Shown: positions 36,924 through 48,827 of the stretch, piece after piece | Position numbering within the stretch: the stretch's first letter is position 1 | How the letters are laid out: each line of letters opens with the position of its first letter | Assembly (NCBI GenBank): GCA_036873135.1 | Contig: JAPTYO010000024.1 | Span: 124,001 to 188,000 of the forward strand | DNA: 64,000 bases | Direction of reading: 5' to 3' | From: Clarkia xantiana subsp. parviflora | Lineage: Eukaryota; Streptophyta; Magnoliopsida; Myrtales; Onagraceae | The notes under the pieces: generated by a model | Databases searched by the model: none | Told to the model about the DNA's origin: nothing | The model's input: the letters and a program-made list of their open reading frames with translations, nothing else | Made by a program: the position numbers and the translations under genes

Positions 36924-37239
36924 CGGAGCATGGGGCGAAATCTACGGAATCCTGAACGAGATATACGGAATCATAGCGAGATATACGGAATCATGGGCAA
37001 AACGGCCAATCATGGTCACAGGTAACTGAGTAACTTCCCCTCCTATATAAAGGAGGAAGTTACTTCATAAAACACATCATCTAATAAGCACTTAGATTAC
37101 TGCTGCCACCCCATTGATCATATACTCATTTAAGCATCAGAGAGGGATTCTGGGTCACCACCCAGGTCATCCCCTTTTGCAGGATTACGCGGAGCCTAGG
37201 AGTCCAAGCTTTCCGTCAAGGACGTAACGGAGCTTCGCC

Positions 37240-38407
37240 GGAGGTTCTTAACCCTCAAATCAACAAAATTGAAATTTCAGACCTTTGTTATTAACTTTTT
37301 AAATTTCAGACCTCTCCCGTTAACATGGGTGATAGTTCAGACCTTTCATAGGTTCTTAACCCTAATAACTACCTTAATGAGACCAGTTTTCTTGTTGATT
37401 GTGTACTTGATCTTGCTTCCCCATGTAACACCTAGAGTTGATCTATTTGAAAATAGCATTATCTAAATCCCAATCAATGTATTCATCATCACAATGCATA
37501 TTCACATCTTCTATAAGTCAAATGCATTTACTCATTTTTCTGGGATATTCTTTCCCATTATATCACAATAACTCCAAATTTAATGAAACGCCTTCTTCTC
37601 TTTAGTTCCCACGCAATTAATTAACATAGATAAGAAGCTAGCTAGCTACATCATTATATAGTAGCCAAGAGAAATAGATGATGAACAAAACATAAACAAA
37701 AGGAGCTCGTGTCTTGGAGAAAGCAAATAATTCATTATCAAAACATTTAACTCTCAGAATGAAAGATCTAGTAGCCACTTGTTCGTGATAAGTCTTGAAT
37801 CCATTAATCTTTACACCTCTGAGGGTGAGAAACTGTGCAATTGTTTCCAAAGATCCTTTAGTATTCTTTCTAGCAATGTGAGGAACATGAATTGGGTAGA
37901 ATCATTATAAAATTTCCAGTAGATAGAATATCATATCAGTGCAATTGACAACTACAATATATTACACCAACTATAAGAAAATTAAAATTGACAACTGCAA
38001 TTACTTAAAACCAAAATGTGTTAAGCGGCATAACTATCGAAACTCAATCCACCTTGCTATGATATGATTAAAAATTGAGAGGGGGGGGGGGGGGGGGAGT
38101 TTATTGGCTGAGAATGTACCTTGACAGAAAGTTTCCCTACTTGAAGTCTCGTGCAGAGTTGTAAAGATCGCATCAATTTGAAAATGAACGAAGATGAATT
38201 GATGGACAAGAAGGAAACATGAATCACAGTCAGGGGAACTCACGTACAAGCGCGTAAATTGCAACTGAGAGTGGAAATTGTTGCTGACGTGGCAAGACCA
38301 GAAGCTCTCTCTTAGTCTCTTTCATCTTGGTTTATATAATATATAGATATGATATCCCTAAGATGGATCATGAATTTATCCTTTTTTTTATCGTTAATCA
38401 CACCGTA
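37240..38407. other. No gene recognised
   Basis: AT-rich sequence with no supported open frame. A G17 run lies at 38081-38097. The left junction is the truncated end of the LTR of B, and the right junction is the start of element D. It contains a few TTTCAGACC words at 37270-37360. Confidence 0.4.
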
Positions 38408-38880
38408 TGTCAGACCTAAAATCTGACCTAAGGCGATTAACGTTTTTGAAAACGTGGATTTTAAATAGAGTCGCCACTAGTTAATTATTAGGCTAATTAG
38501 AATCTAAATTACCTAAGTGAATAACAGATTAAACACCTAGGTACAAAATCGGTATACGACCAGAAATTCGAGTTCGGGGGTTCTGTTACGAATTAAAAAT
38601 AATTCTTAATTATGCCCTTTCGGTACTCAATTCACTTAATTTCCAATTTTAAGAAAATATATTATTCCAATTAACCTAACAATACCAAGATTTAATTAAG
38701 TAATTCCAAGACTATAAAACTAGTTTGTAATTTACAACTACATGAAATCTAAAATAAAAATGAAATTTACTAACTTAAATCAAAACCTAGCTTACATACA
38801 TGATTTTAGGCAAACAAACATTTACTTAATAAAATTAATCTAATCATATTTGAATTACTTAATTAAACTTTATATAATAC

Positions 38881-38935
<55 letters not shown>

Positions 38936-39263
38936 CATAATAATAAAAGGAAACAACGGGATTACAGGAGAAGGTCACAGGGGTGGACGATGTCCACGGC
39001 GAGGGAAGGGCTCCGGCCACGGGTGGCAGCGCGCTCGACGGTCACCAGCGGAGATGGCACGGCGGCGAGGTGGTCATGAGGGAAGCTGGTCAGAGCCGTA
39101 GGGTGCGGGATGTCGTCGGAGCTCAGAGCTAGAGTGGTGGAGTCTTTAGGTGGCGCAACTGCAGAGGGCAGAGTTGGTCGGGCGGCGGAACTGGAGGTCG
39201 TGGGCGGAGCTCCGACGAGGAAACGGTGATCATCGGAGAAGGGCCGGTCAACTGAATCTGGCT

Positions 39264-39348
<85 letters not shown>

Positions 39349-39980
39349 TGATTGGAGATGCCGGGCGGAGCTGAGGGCGGCCACCGGCAAGCCAGGCGGG
39401 GCAGCGGACCAGCGAGGGCTGTGGTCTGGCCACCGGTGGCCGGACCGGAAGTGGCCGGAGGAGTGGTTTCACGTCTGGAACTTGGCAGAAAAAAAAAAAA
39501 AAAAACTTTTCTGAGCTTTAGAGGACAAAAATCGCGCAGACCCCGAGAAATAATGTATTATTGAATTTGTGGTGTTTTTCTCTGTGTGTTACAATGTAAA
39601 CCTAGACCCCTATTTATACTAAAAACCTAGTTTAGATTACAGATAAAATTTAAATAAAAAATTGCTAACAGATAATTATTCTAGAGAATATTCCTAAGGA
39701 TATATATCTATACAGATAATTATTTTTTTGAATAAAAGTAATATTTGGAGATAAATATCTTACAGATAATTTTCTAAAAATAAAAAAAACTAATTATTAT
39801 ATATATTTTTTTAAATATTCCGAAAATATTAAATAAATTCGAAATAATTTAAAACATATTTTATAATAATTTCCCTAATGTGCCCTTAAGCATTTTTGGA
39901 GACTTTGTGGCTTGACGAGTCCGGAATTTGACGTATCATGTGTAACGTCGTTACGTCCGAGTCAAAATCGAGTGTTTACA
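38408..39980 (-). repeat. 3' LTR of element D
   Basis: On the minus strand it starts TGTAAACACTCGATTTTG and ends GATTTTAGGTCTGACA, 1573 bp. It carries an AAT/TAA microsatellite (38878-38935), a GC-rich segment (38970-39260), a (GA)n run (39267-39345) and an A-run at 39487. The left flank is CCGTA; the matching right flank is outside the window. Confidence 0.88.
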
Positions 39981-40149
39981 GTTTGCCCCTCTTTGGACGG
40001 ACTCCCGTAGAACGTATTCGAAGGGGTTTGTCCAAAGACGAAGAAACACTGATTTTGACCATAAAGTATATTCTCTTCTAATTCTTCAAAGTCTTCAAGG
40101 TGGCTCATATGTCTATTCTGGTGCGGAAAGATAAAACCTCTGTCGGCGG

Positions 40150-40980
40150 ACGCTTGTTGGTGGTGCCTCCATTAGCGATGCAGAAAGTAAAGCCTCCAGT
40201 GGCGGTGCGGTAAAGAAGAGCCTCCAGTGGTGATGCGGAAAAGTAAAGCCTCCAGTGGCGTGCAGAAAAGTAAAGCCTCCAGTGGCGTGCAGAAAAGTAA
40301 AACCTCCAGTGGTGGCGGTGCGGTAAAGAAGAGCCTCCAGTGGTGATCCGGAAAAGTAAAGCCTCCAGTGGCGTGCAGAAAAGTAAAGTCTCCAGTGGCG
40401 TGCAGAAAAGTAAAGCCTCCAGTGGCGTGCGGGAAAGTAAAGCCTCCAGTGGCGTGCAGAAAAGTAAAGCCTCCAGTGGCGTGCGGGAAAGTAAAGCCTC
40501 CAGTGGCGTGCGGGAAAGTAAAGCCTCCAGTGGCGTGCGGAAAAGTAAAGCCTCCAGTGGCGTGCGGACAAGTAAAGCCTCCAGTGGCGTGCGGAAAAGT
40601 AAAGCCTCCAGTGGCGTGCGGGAAAGTAAAGCCTCTAGTGGCGTGCGGAAAAGTAAAGCCTCCAGTGGCGTGCGGAAAAGTAAAGCCTCCAGTGGCGTGC
40701 GGAAAAGTAAAGCCTCCAGTGGCGTGCAGAAAAGAAAAACATCGATCGACGATGCCTCTAGTGGCGTGCGACAAGAAAAAGCCTCCACTGGCGTACAGTA
40801 AAGTAAAAACCTCGATCGACGATGCCTCCAATGGCGTGCGACAAGGAAAAGCCTCTAGTTGCGTCCGTTGGAGAAGAGCCTCTAGTGGCGTCCGTCGGAG
40901 AAGAGCCTCTAGTGGCATATGTCGGAGAAATGCCTCTAGTGGCGTCCGTTGGATAAGGGCCTCGAGTGGCTTGACGACTT
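40150..40980. repeat. 27-bp tandem array in element D
   Basis: Over 25 units of AAGCCTCCAGTGGCGTGC with a GGAAAAGTA linker. The period is 27 bp in the centre and becomes irregular at both edges. Because 27 is a multiple of three and the unit lacks stops, long artificial open frames appear on both strands. Confidence 0.92.
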
Positions 40981-41279
40981 GAATGCATGTCCCTAATTTT
41001 TTCCTAAACTGCGCATGACACGACAACTTAGCGGGATCTTTTTTTTTTTATTCTCTCGTATTCTCTTCTTTTGCCACGGTCAAAATTTTAGACCGTGCCC
41101 CTCGGTTTTCCTAATTTTTGCATGGATTGCTCCTTGGGGTTTTTCATTCCATCGGGATTTTATTTTCTCTCCTTTTGCCATGATTGCAATTTCTGAATTT
41201 GCTATCATGCCCCTCGTTTCCTAATTTTGCCTAGGCTGCCCTTTCGGGTTATCAACCTAACGGAAGCACTCTTTTTTTA

Positions 41280-42800
41280 TTTGGTAGCCGATTAAACGAT
41301 GGCTGTGACCCGTACTTTATTTCCCGTCTCGATGCGAGAGTATTTGTAGCCATGAGGGTGGCTGTGACCCTTTCCTCACCGTCTGCGAGAGCTCTTTTGA
41401 TTTGTAGCCATTTGGAGGGTGGCTGTGGCCCTTTCATTTATTTCTATCGTCGATGTTCCTGGAGTGCTCTTTCGATTTGTAGCCGTTTTAAGGGTGGCTG
41501 TGGCCCTTTCAAATGATTTCCCGGTCTCACAAGATTCACGAGAATACTCTTTATATGTAGCCATTTTGAGTGTGGCTATGGCCCTTTCAACAATCTCCCA
41601 TCTTCCCAGGATTCGAGGAACACTCTTTGTAGGTAGCCATTTTAGGGGTGGCTGTGGCCCTTTCACTCATTTCCCGCCTTCAATGTTGCGAGAGTGCTTT
41701 TGATTTGTAGCCGTTTTAGGGACGACTGTGGCCCTTACACTCGTTTCCCGCCTTTGATGTCGCGAGAGTACTCTATGTCTGTAGACGGTTGATGGGTGGT
41801 TGTGGCCCTTTATTTTGTAGTCGTTTTAGGGACGACTGTGGCCCTTTTTTATTTTCCCGCCCTTACAAGATTCGCGGGGTCACTCTTTTATCTGTAGCCA
41901 TTTGGAGGGTGGCTGTGGCCCTTTATTTTGTAGTCGTTTTAGGGACGACTGTGGCCCTTTTTTATTTTTCCGCCCTTACAAGATTCGCGGGGTCACTCTT
42001 TTATCTGTAGCCGTTTGGAGGGTGGATGTGGCCCTTTATTTTGTAGTCGTTTTAGGGACGACTGTGGCCCTTTTTATTTTTCCGCCCTTACAAGATTCGA
42101 GGGGTCACTCTTTTATCTGTAGCCGTTTGGAGGGTGGCTGTGGCCTTTTATTTTGTAGTCGTTTTAGGGACGACTGTGGCCCTTTTTTATTTTCCCGCCC
42201 TCACAGGATTCGCGGGGTCACTCTTTTAGCCGTTTGGAGGGTGGCTGTGGCCCTTTATTTTGTAGTCGTTTTAGGGACGACTGTGGCCCTTTTTTATTTT
42301 TCCGCCGTTACAAGATTCGCGGGGTCACTCTTTTATCTGTAGCCGTTTGGAGGGTGGCTATGGCCCTTTATTTTGTAGTCGTTTTAGGGACAACTGTGGC
42401 CCTTTTTATTTTTCCGCCCTTACAAGATTCACGGGGTAACTCTTTTATCTGTAGCTGTTTGGAGGGTGGCTGTGGCCCTTTACTTTGTAGTCGTTTTAGG
42501 GACTACTGTGGCCCTTGTTTATTTTCCCTCCCTCACAGGATTCGCGGGGTCACTCTTTTAGCCGTTTGGAGGGTGGCTGTGGCCCTTTCATTTATTCTCC
42601 GTGTTTGATGTTGCGGTAGCGCTCTTTATCTGTAACCATTTGAAGGGTGGCAGTGGCCCTTTTTATAGTCATTTTAGGGATGACTGTGACCCTTTTATTT
42701 GTAGTTGATTTAGGAACAACTGTGACCTTTTTATTGCTTCGTTGCTCTCACAAGATTTGTACGAACATTTTCTTTATTGTTCTGTAGCCGATTAAAGGGC
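41280..42800. repeat. Compound tandem array (112-113 bp higher-order unit) in element D
   Basis: Built from GTAGCCGTTTGGAGGGTGGC and GTAGTCGTTTTAGGGACGAC blocks, each followed by TGTGGCCCTTT. Between about 41810 and 42590 they alternate in a 112-113-bp unit with TTACAAGATTCGCGGGGTCA, repeated about seven times. Looser single blocks flank it. The opposite orientation occurs in E (50560-51250). Confidence 0.88.
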
Positions 42801-45800
42801 GGCTGTAACCCTTAATGAAATTTTTTTTTTTTTGCTTCTTTTTTCATCTCACTTTTTGCCATGACTGCCCCTGCGGGTTTTCAATCATGTCCCTCTCCCT
42901 GACTTTTGCCTAGGTTTTCAACCTAACGGGAATTTTTTTTTTCTCTCTTTTTTCTTTTTTCAAATGGAAAGAAAATCTAAAGAAACCAATCAACAACAAC
43001 TATGTTACATGCCTCTAATAGCAGATTAAACCTTTTAATTTCTCAGAACTTCTCCGGAGGAAAACTTGTCAAATAAGTTGATTATGTCGATGTCTTGAAT
43101 GGAGGGTCCTTTCAATGGGTGGACGACACCGACAATAATTTCTTCTTCTTCTTCCTCTCAAATGCTCTTTCATTAGCACGGTCAATCTTCATGGAATCTC
43201 GATCTTTTTTAATAGGAAGATCTCTGGATGTCTTCTATCTTCAACCATGCTTGATCTTAACAGGAATGCCCACGGCTACATCTGACTGGTTCATAATTCG
43301 TCGCATGCTGGACGAACACACATGGATGGTGTTGAGTTTGGCACAGTAGTCCGCAAATGGTAAATTTAGGCATAGATATCGTCCGAGGTATCTAGGATAA
43401 ATTCGATAGCTGGCATAAGAATGGTCGGCGAGCGAAGGGCCTTCACGAGATGTGTTCTTCAGGAGTTTTGATTTGGATGATTATCCAAGCTGCACAATGA
43501 ATAATGAAAAACTCAAAATTCGGGGATAAAAATGATCACAACTTCTCTTACCTAGGAGTTGGACTTTTCAGTGGGCAATGTGCTCGTTATGCGAATGGAC
43601 CTGCTGCATGTCGTGATTCTCCTGCTCCACAACTTGTATATGTGAACCTGCTGCTGAAAAGTACATGCCCCTAGTGGCAGACTGAAAATTTCAGAACTTT
43701 TTTCGGAAAAGGATTCGGTTGATCGAGTCAAGCTACATTGATCGGCACATTGAATCTTCACGGGATTCTTGATGATCTCTTGAAATTTTCTCATCTCCTG
43801 ACATGTTCGATCTCAATGGGAGATGCCCCATGGTTACCGCTGAATGGTTTAAACCTGACCACATAACGGTTGTATACCTCGTCTTGGAAAGCGTATGAAT
43901 TTCACACATGGTAGGTAAAATTTTTCATACAAACTCTTCGAAGCGCTCACGTTTCACACGGTTGCGGCATTGGTTGAAGTGGTCATCCGACCTGCAAAAG
44001 ATTAAGGATACTCAAATCTCAATGAAAAAATTAAGTACAATTTAACGCACATCAGCGTTAGATATCTCGAGTGTGTAATTTGTTCCTTGTGAAACTGGAT
44101 GACTGCATGTTCTTTTTTTGTTGCCTCATTTAGCCGGCATAACTTATGCGTACATGATACCTTAACCAAGGGTACCTGAAAAGAGTGAATGAAAAATCAG
44201 TGTAGAGAATATGAGAAATCATGCATGATTTTTTGAAAACTCTAATGTCATTCATTTCATAATTTTGATTATTTTTTTGAAAAAGAATCAAAATTTATGA
44301 TCAAATGTGTTTTGCGCCATTATGGAGTTTACTGAGTTTGCTGAGTGCATTATCTGGCTCGAACGCGGGACAAATGCTCAAAACAAAGTTTTTTCAAAAA
44401 TGTTTTCTCGTCCTTTGTTTAAACTCGAATAGTAGCACTCAACTGCACAGTTAAACTATTTTCTCAACAAATAATCAAAACTCCCTTTTTTTAAATCCTC
44501 GCTCATGTGAATGTTGAAATGAAGATCTTGCCAAAAGAGTGCAATACACCTTGGATAAAAACGAATGACACTTTAAGTTTTTTTTTTTAAATGCTCATGC
44601 ATGCTCGAAAGTTAAAATTCTACTGTTAAGAAAGTTACAACTTACAACATATTACCTGAATGATGCATATGAAATGCATTTTTGAAAGTTAAAATTCTAT
44701 TATAAGAAATTCACAACTTACAACAGTTTACCTGAATAATGCATATGAAATGCATTTTTTGAGATGAAAATTTCAGGTGGATTTTTTTAAAATAGTGCAA
44801 TTGAGATGCATGCGTGAATTTGAAAGCTCTATAGCTAAAAAAAAAATTCACAATTTACCTGAAATGTTTTTTTAGAAAAAAAATAATGCATATTGAATGC
44901 ATGATTTTAAAAAAAATCAAGTAAAAATGTTTTTTGAAAATGATGCATATGCAATTCATGTTTGAATTTTTTAAAAAAAAAACTCTAAGGGCCAAAAAGG
45001 AATTACAAATTTTCCTAATTTTTAAAAAATGAAGCACATTGAATGCACTAACAGAATTTTACAACTTACATGAAAAATTTTTCCAAAAAATAATGCGAAT
45101 GAAACACATGCTTGAAATAAAACATTCTGGTAAGTAGTTTTGAAAACAACGCATGGAATACATGTTTGAAACTAAAAGTTCTACGACTAAGAATGTGTAC
45201 AGTCTATCAACAGATTATTTTTCCTAAAACAATGCACATGCGATGCACATGAGATGCATTCTTGAGATGAAAGTTCCGCAGTCAAGATGATTTACAAGTT
45301 ACCTGAAAAGATTTTTTTTGTTTTTTTGGAAAAAAAAAAAAAATCAATGCATCTTGGTTGCTCAAAATTAAGAATCAGGCGAAAAAGTTTTTTTTTAAAG
45401 GGATGCATATGAGATGCACAAAAATATATAAAAGATGCAAACTTAAAAATAAAAGTTCTACAACTGAGAAAAATTACAATTTACCTGAAATGTTTTTTCG
45501 AAAATAATGCATATGATATGCACGTTTTTTGATTAAAAATTCAGATAAAATGTTTTTTAAACAAAGAGCCCTAAAACTAAGAGAGCTTACGGTTTATCTA
45601 AAAACTTTTTTATAAATTAATGCATATTGGATGCATTATTAAAATCAAATCAGTTAATTTTTTTTTTAAATGATGCATATGGAATACACGTTCGAAATTA
45701 GAAGCTCTAACAGTTAAAGCGGAATTACAAATTTTCCTAAATTTTTTTTGTTTTTTGTTTTTTTTTTTAGCAATGCATATACAATACACTAACCAAAATT

Positions 45801-46180
45801 ACAACTTACCTGAAAAGTTTTTTTCAAAAATAATGCGTACAAAACACATGTTAAAAATAAAAATTCAGGTAAGAGGTTTTTTTTAGAAAAAAATGCATAT
45901 GAAATGCATATTCGAAAGGAAGCTCTAATAGCTAAAGAAATTAATTTTTCTGAAATGTTTTTTTTAAACAATGCATACGTAACGCACTAACAAAAATTAC
46001 AACTTATCTGAAAGTTTTTTTTAAAAAAAAAATAAATAAATAATGTGTATGGGACGCATATTTAGAATAAAAAATTAGGTAAGAGTTTTTTTTTTTAAAA
46101 AAATGCAATGAGATGAATGCATGAGAAATAAAAGCTATACAAACAGTCATATGATAACATTTACAACAAAAAAAAAAACA
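42801..46180. other. AT-rich internal region of element D
   Basis: No coding sequence. 44600-46100 has about a dozen irregular repeats containing AATGCATATGAAATGCA with A- and T-runs. 43560-43700 matches 49780-49950 of E in reverse, so it is a shared family segment. Confidence 0.7.
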
Positions 46181-46189
46181 TATCATTTT

Positions 46190-46609
46190 AGGGGGGGTAA
46201 AAAAAAATGTGTGGCTTTGCTCTACAAGGTAGGTTCCACTGATAGGTTCCCGACAAGGTGGTTTCCTCACCCCATCATAGGGATCATAATACCTTCACAA
46301 GCGAGTAGAGTTTTTTCGAGCCGTACCGGCGGCCCAGCCGCTCCGGTCGTACCGTACTAAACATCCGAGGTTCCTAGTCGCCCTGGGTTTTAGGCGTTTT
46401 GGACATTACACTAAAGTGAGTGTGTGCGAATTTAAGCAATGCCACAAAAAAACGTTAGTTAATGACTCTTAAAATATGTACCTGTCACATGAAAAAAACA
46501 AAGTTAGAATGGTGAAAATAATAAAAAATAAAAACTCAAAAAACATGGCAATAAGCGAATACAATGAGCCCGAACCCTCTAAATCTTCTCTCCACCAGAG
46601 TCGCCAAAT
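46190..46609 (-). other. Leader and primer site of element D
   Basis: On the minus strand the sequence next to the 5' LTR reads TTTGGCGACTCTGGTGGAGA, a tRNA-Arg-type primer site as in Ogre-like elements. About 160 bp further is a block shared with E, containing CGCCTAAAACCCAGGGCG and a GC-rich hairpin at 46323-46352. Confidence 0.7.
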
Positions 46610-47084
46610 TTTCAGACCTAAAATCTGACCTAAGGCGATTAACGTTTTTAAAAACGTGGATTTTAAATAGAGTCGCCACTAGTTAATTATTAGGCTAACT
46701 AGAATCCTAAATTACCTAAGTGAATAACAGATTAAACACCTAGGTACAAAATCGGTATACGACCAGAAATTCGAGTTCGGAGGTTCTGTTACGAATTAAA
46801 AATCATTCTTAATTATGCCATTTCGGTACTCAATTCACTTAATTGCCAATTTTAAGAAAATATATTATTCCAAATTAACCTAACAATACCAAGATTTAAT
46901 TAATTAATTCCAAGACTATAAAACTAGTTTGTAATTTACAACTACATGAAATCTAAAATAAAAACGAAATTTACTAACTTAAATCAAAACCTAGCTTACA
47001 TACATGATTTTAGGCAAACAAAAATTTACTTAATAAAATTAATCTAATCATATTTGAATTACTTAATTAAACTTTATATAATAC

Positions 47085-47128
<44 letters not shown>

Positions 47129-47261
47129 TAATAATAATAATAAAAAGGAAACAACGGGATTAGAGGAGAAGGTCACAGCGGTGGACGATGTCCACGAAGA
47201 GGGAAGGGCTCCGACCATGGATGGTAGCGCGGTCGACGGTCACCAGCGGAGATGGCACGAC
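46610..47261 (-). repeat. 5' LTR of element D, first fragment
   Basis: Closely matches 38408-39060, including the AAT microsatellite (47087-47133). The terminal CA has changed to AA. It ends at ACGAC (47257-47261), where E is inserted. Confidence 0.88.
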
Positions 47262-48396
47262 TGTAAACACCTAATTTTGGTACGCGTGACACGTATATAA
47301 CACGTTCAAAAATGTTATGTGTAACGCGTTTAAAAAATGAAATATTTAAACATAGAAGGTCACAGGGTTGCTAAAAATAGGTTTGGATTAAATTAGGATA
47401 GTATATATGCATTAAATATCATGTAATATTCAGAAAATATACATTATATATTTATGACAATTTTCATAAATATATATGTAATTTTCGGAATAATTAATGT
47501 GTATATTTAGGTAAATGTGTATTTCCTAATATTGAGACCTAATTTAGCTATAAGAGGACCCCTTGTCAATGTAAAAACACACATCAGAAAATAATAATAC
47601 AACTATGTCTTGTAATTCGTGCAATTTGTCTCCTAGTGAAATTTTTTTTTTTTCTTCACCGGTCCCGACAACTCAACCCACCCTCCATCCGCCGGAACCT
47701 CTAGCTTTCATGTCCCAGATCCAGATCGACCACCACCACAGCGACCTGCTTCGCCTGACTGCCCGCCGGAGTCGCCGTCTCTGTCGCCAGAGACCGTTGT
47801 CGTCGCCGCTGCCGGTTGCTTGCTCAGCCATCCCCTCCGGTCTTCTACAGGTGAGTCTGTTAACTTATTTTTTTATTATATCATAATTAATGAATAATTG
47901 TAATGTAATTACTTTAATTTAATTAATAGTTTGAATATAGTTGTTTAAATTTAATTAGTTGTTTAATTGTAGTTGACTAAATTTAATTTGATAACATGTT
48001 AGAAGTTTTATTTTAGTATTTTAGATTTCATTTTTATTAGGAGTTGTAGATAATAATTTATTTTTAGACTTAGATAATATTTTGCACATGATAGAAATTT
48101 AATTAAATCTTGGCATCGTTAGATTAATTTGTGACATGTGTTCAAATAGAGAAATTGGTAAATTTGTGAATTGAGTACCGAAAGGGCGTGATTAATTCCA
48201 TGTGTTTTAATTCGTAATAGAACCCCCGAACTCGAATTTCTTATCGTAGACCGATTTTATACCTAGGTGTTTAATTCATTACTCGCTTAGGTAAATTTAG
48301 GATTCTAGTTAGCCTAACAATTAACTAGTGGCGACTCTTTTAAAATTGCACGTTTTCAAAACGTAATTCGCCATAGGTCAGATTTTAGGTCCGACA
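47262..48396 (+). repeat. 5' LTR of element E
   Basis: Starts TGTAAACACCTAATTTTGG and ends ATTTTAGGTCCGACA. It contains a short frame from 47605 (MSCNSCNLSPSE...) ending near a GTGAGT donor-like site at 47851, present also in the 3' LTR. That may be a leader exon, since the surrounding sequence is GC-rich inside an AT-rich LTR. Confidence 0.9.
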
Positions 48397-48420
48397 ATTT
48401 GACGACTTTACTGGGGACGA
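48397..48420 (+). other. Primer binding site, element E
   Basis: TTTGACGACTTTACTGGGGA directly follows the LTR. It resembles the tRNA-Arg-type site TGGCGACTC...TGGGGA seen in D, with C-to-T and G-to-A changes. Confidence 0.65.
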
Positions 48421-48579
48421 TTTAGAGGGTTCGGGCTCAGTATGTTCACTTTTTGCCATGTTAGAATTTTGTAATTTTTGTTTTTATTTCACAGATCTAA
48501 CTTGTTTTTTTTGTTATTTCAGGTGTGGAGTTAAGTTTTTATTAGGACTAACTATTTTTCTTTGTTGTGTATGCATTAT

Positions 48580-48827
48580 TTAAATTTGCACACACCCACT
48601 TTAGCGTAATCTCCAAAACGCCTAAAACCCAGGGCGACTAGGAACCCCGGAGGTTTAGTCCGGTACGACCGGAGCGGCTGGGCCGCCGGTACGGCTCGGA
48701 AAAACTCTACTCGCTTGTGAAGGTCTTATGATCCCTATGATGGGGTGAGGAAACCACCTTGTCGGGAACCTGTCAGTGGAACCTACCTTGTAGAGCAAAG
48801 CCACACATTTTTTTACCCCCCCCTAAC
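48580..48827 (+). other. Conserved leader block with hairpin, element E
   Basis: This block is conserved with 46198-46443 of D (opposite strand). At 48663-48692, GTACGACCGGAGCGGC pairs with GCCGCCGGTAC across a TGG loop. The position just after the primer site is where packaging or dimerisation signals lie in retroelements. Confidence 0.6.

Larger units (their letters stand above)
26976..37239 (+). mobile_element. Tat-type Ty3/Gypsy element B with a nested solo LTR
   Basis: 5' LTR 26976-27729, primer site 27731-27748, gag 27784-28920, pol to 33445, spacer repeats to ~34400, remnant of the antisense gene 34506-34914, polypurine tract 35543-35554, 3' LTR from 35555. The two LTRs look nearly identical by eye, so it is young. 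The last ~12 bp of the 3' LTR (GTGATCCAACA) are missing and no target duplication is visible, which suggests a deletion at the right junction. A 935-bp solo LTR is inserted in the 3' LTR. Confidence 0.92.
35555..37239 (+). repeat. 3' LTR of element B, split by a solo LTR
   Basis: LTR sequence is 35555-35988 and 36929-37239, with TATA at 37044-37051. It follows the 5' LTR closely, apart from a few substitutions and a 3-4 bp difference after the GGAAGTTAC site. It stops at AGCTTCGCC, short of the expected CA end. The sequence right of 37239 is unrelated. Confidence 0.9.

Noticed and set aside
38850..39564. Frames with poly-Ile or Leu-Ser runs near 38.85-39.5 kb and 53.7-54.1 kb
   Set aside because: They are translations of AAT and GA microsatellites inside the LTR of element D.
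40105..41026. Long open frames of 150-284 codons on both strands
   Set aside because: They come from a 27-bp stop-free tandem repeat. Peptides are pure repeats with no domain.
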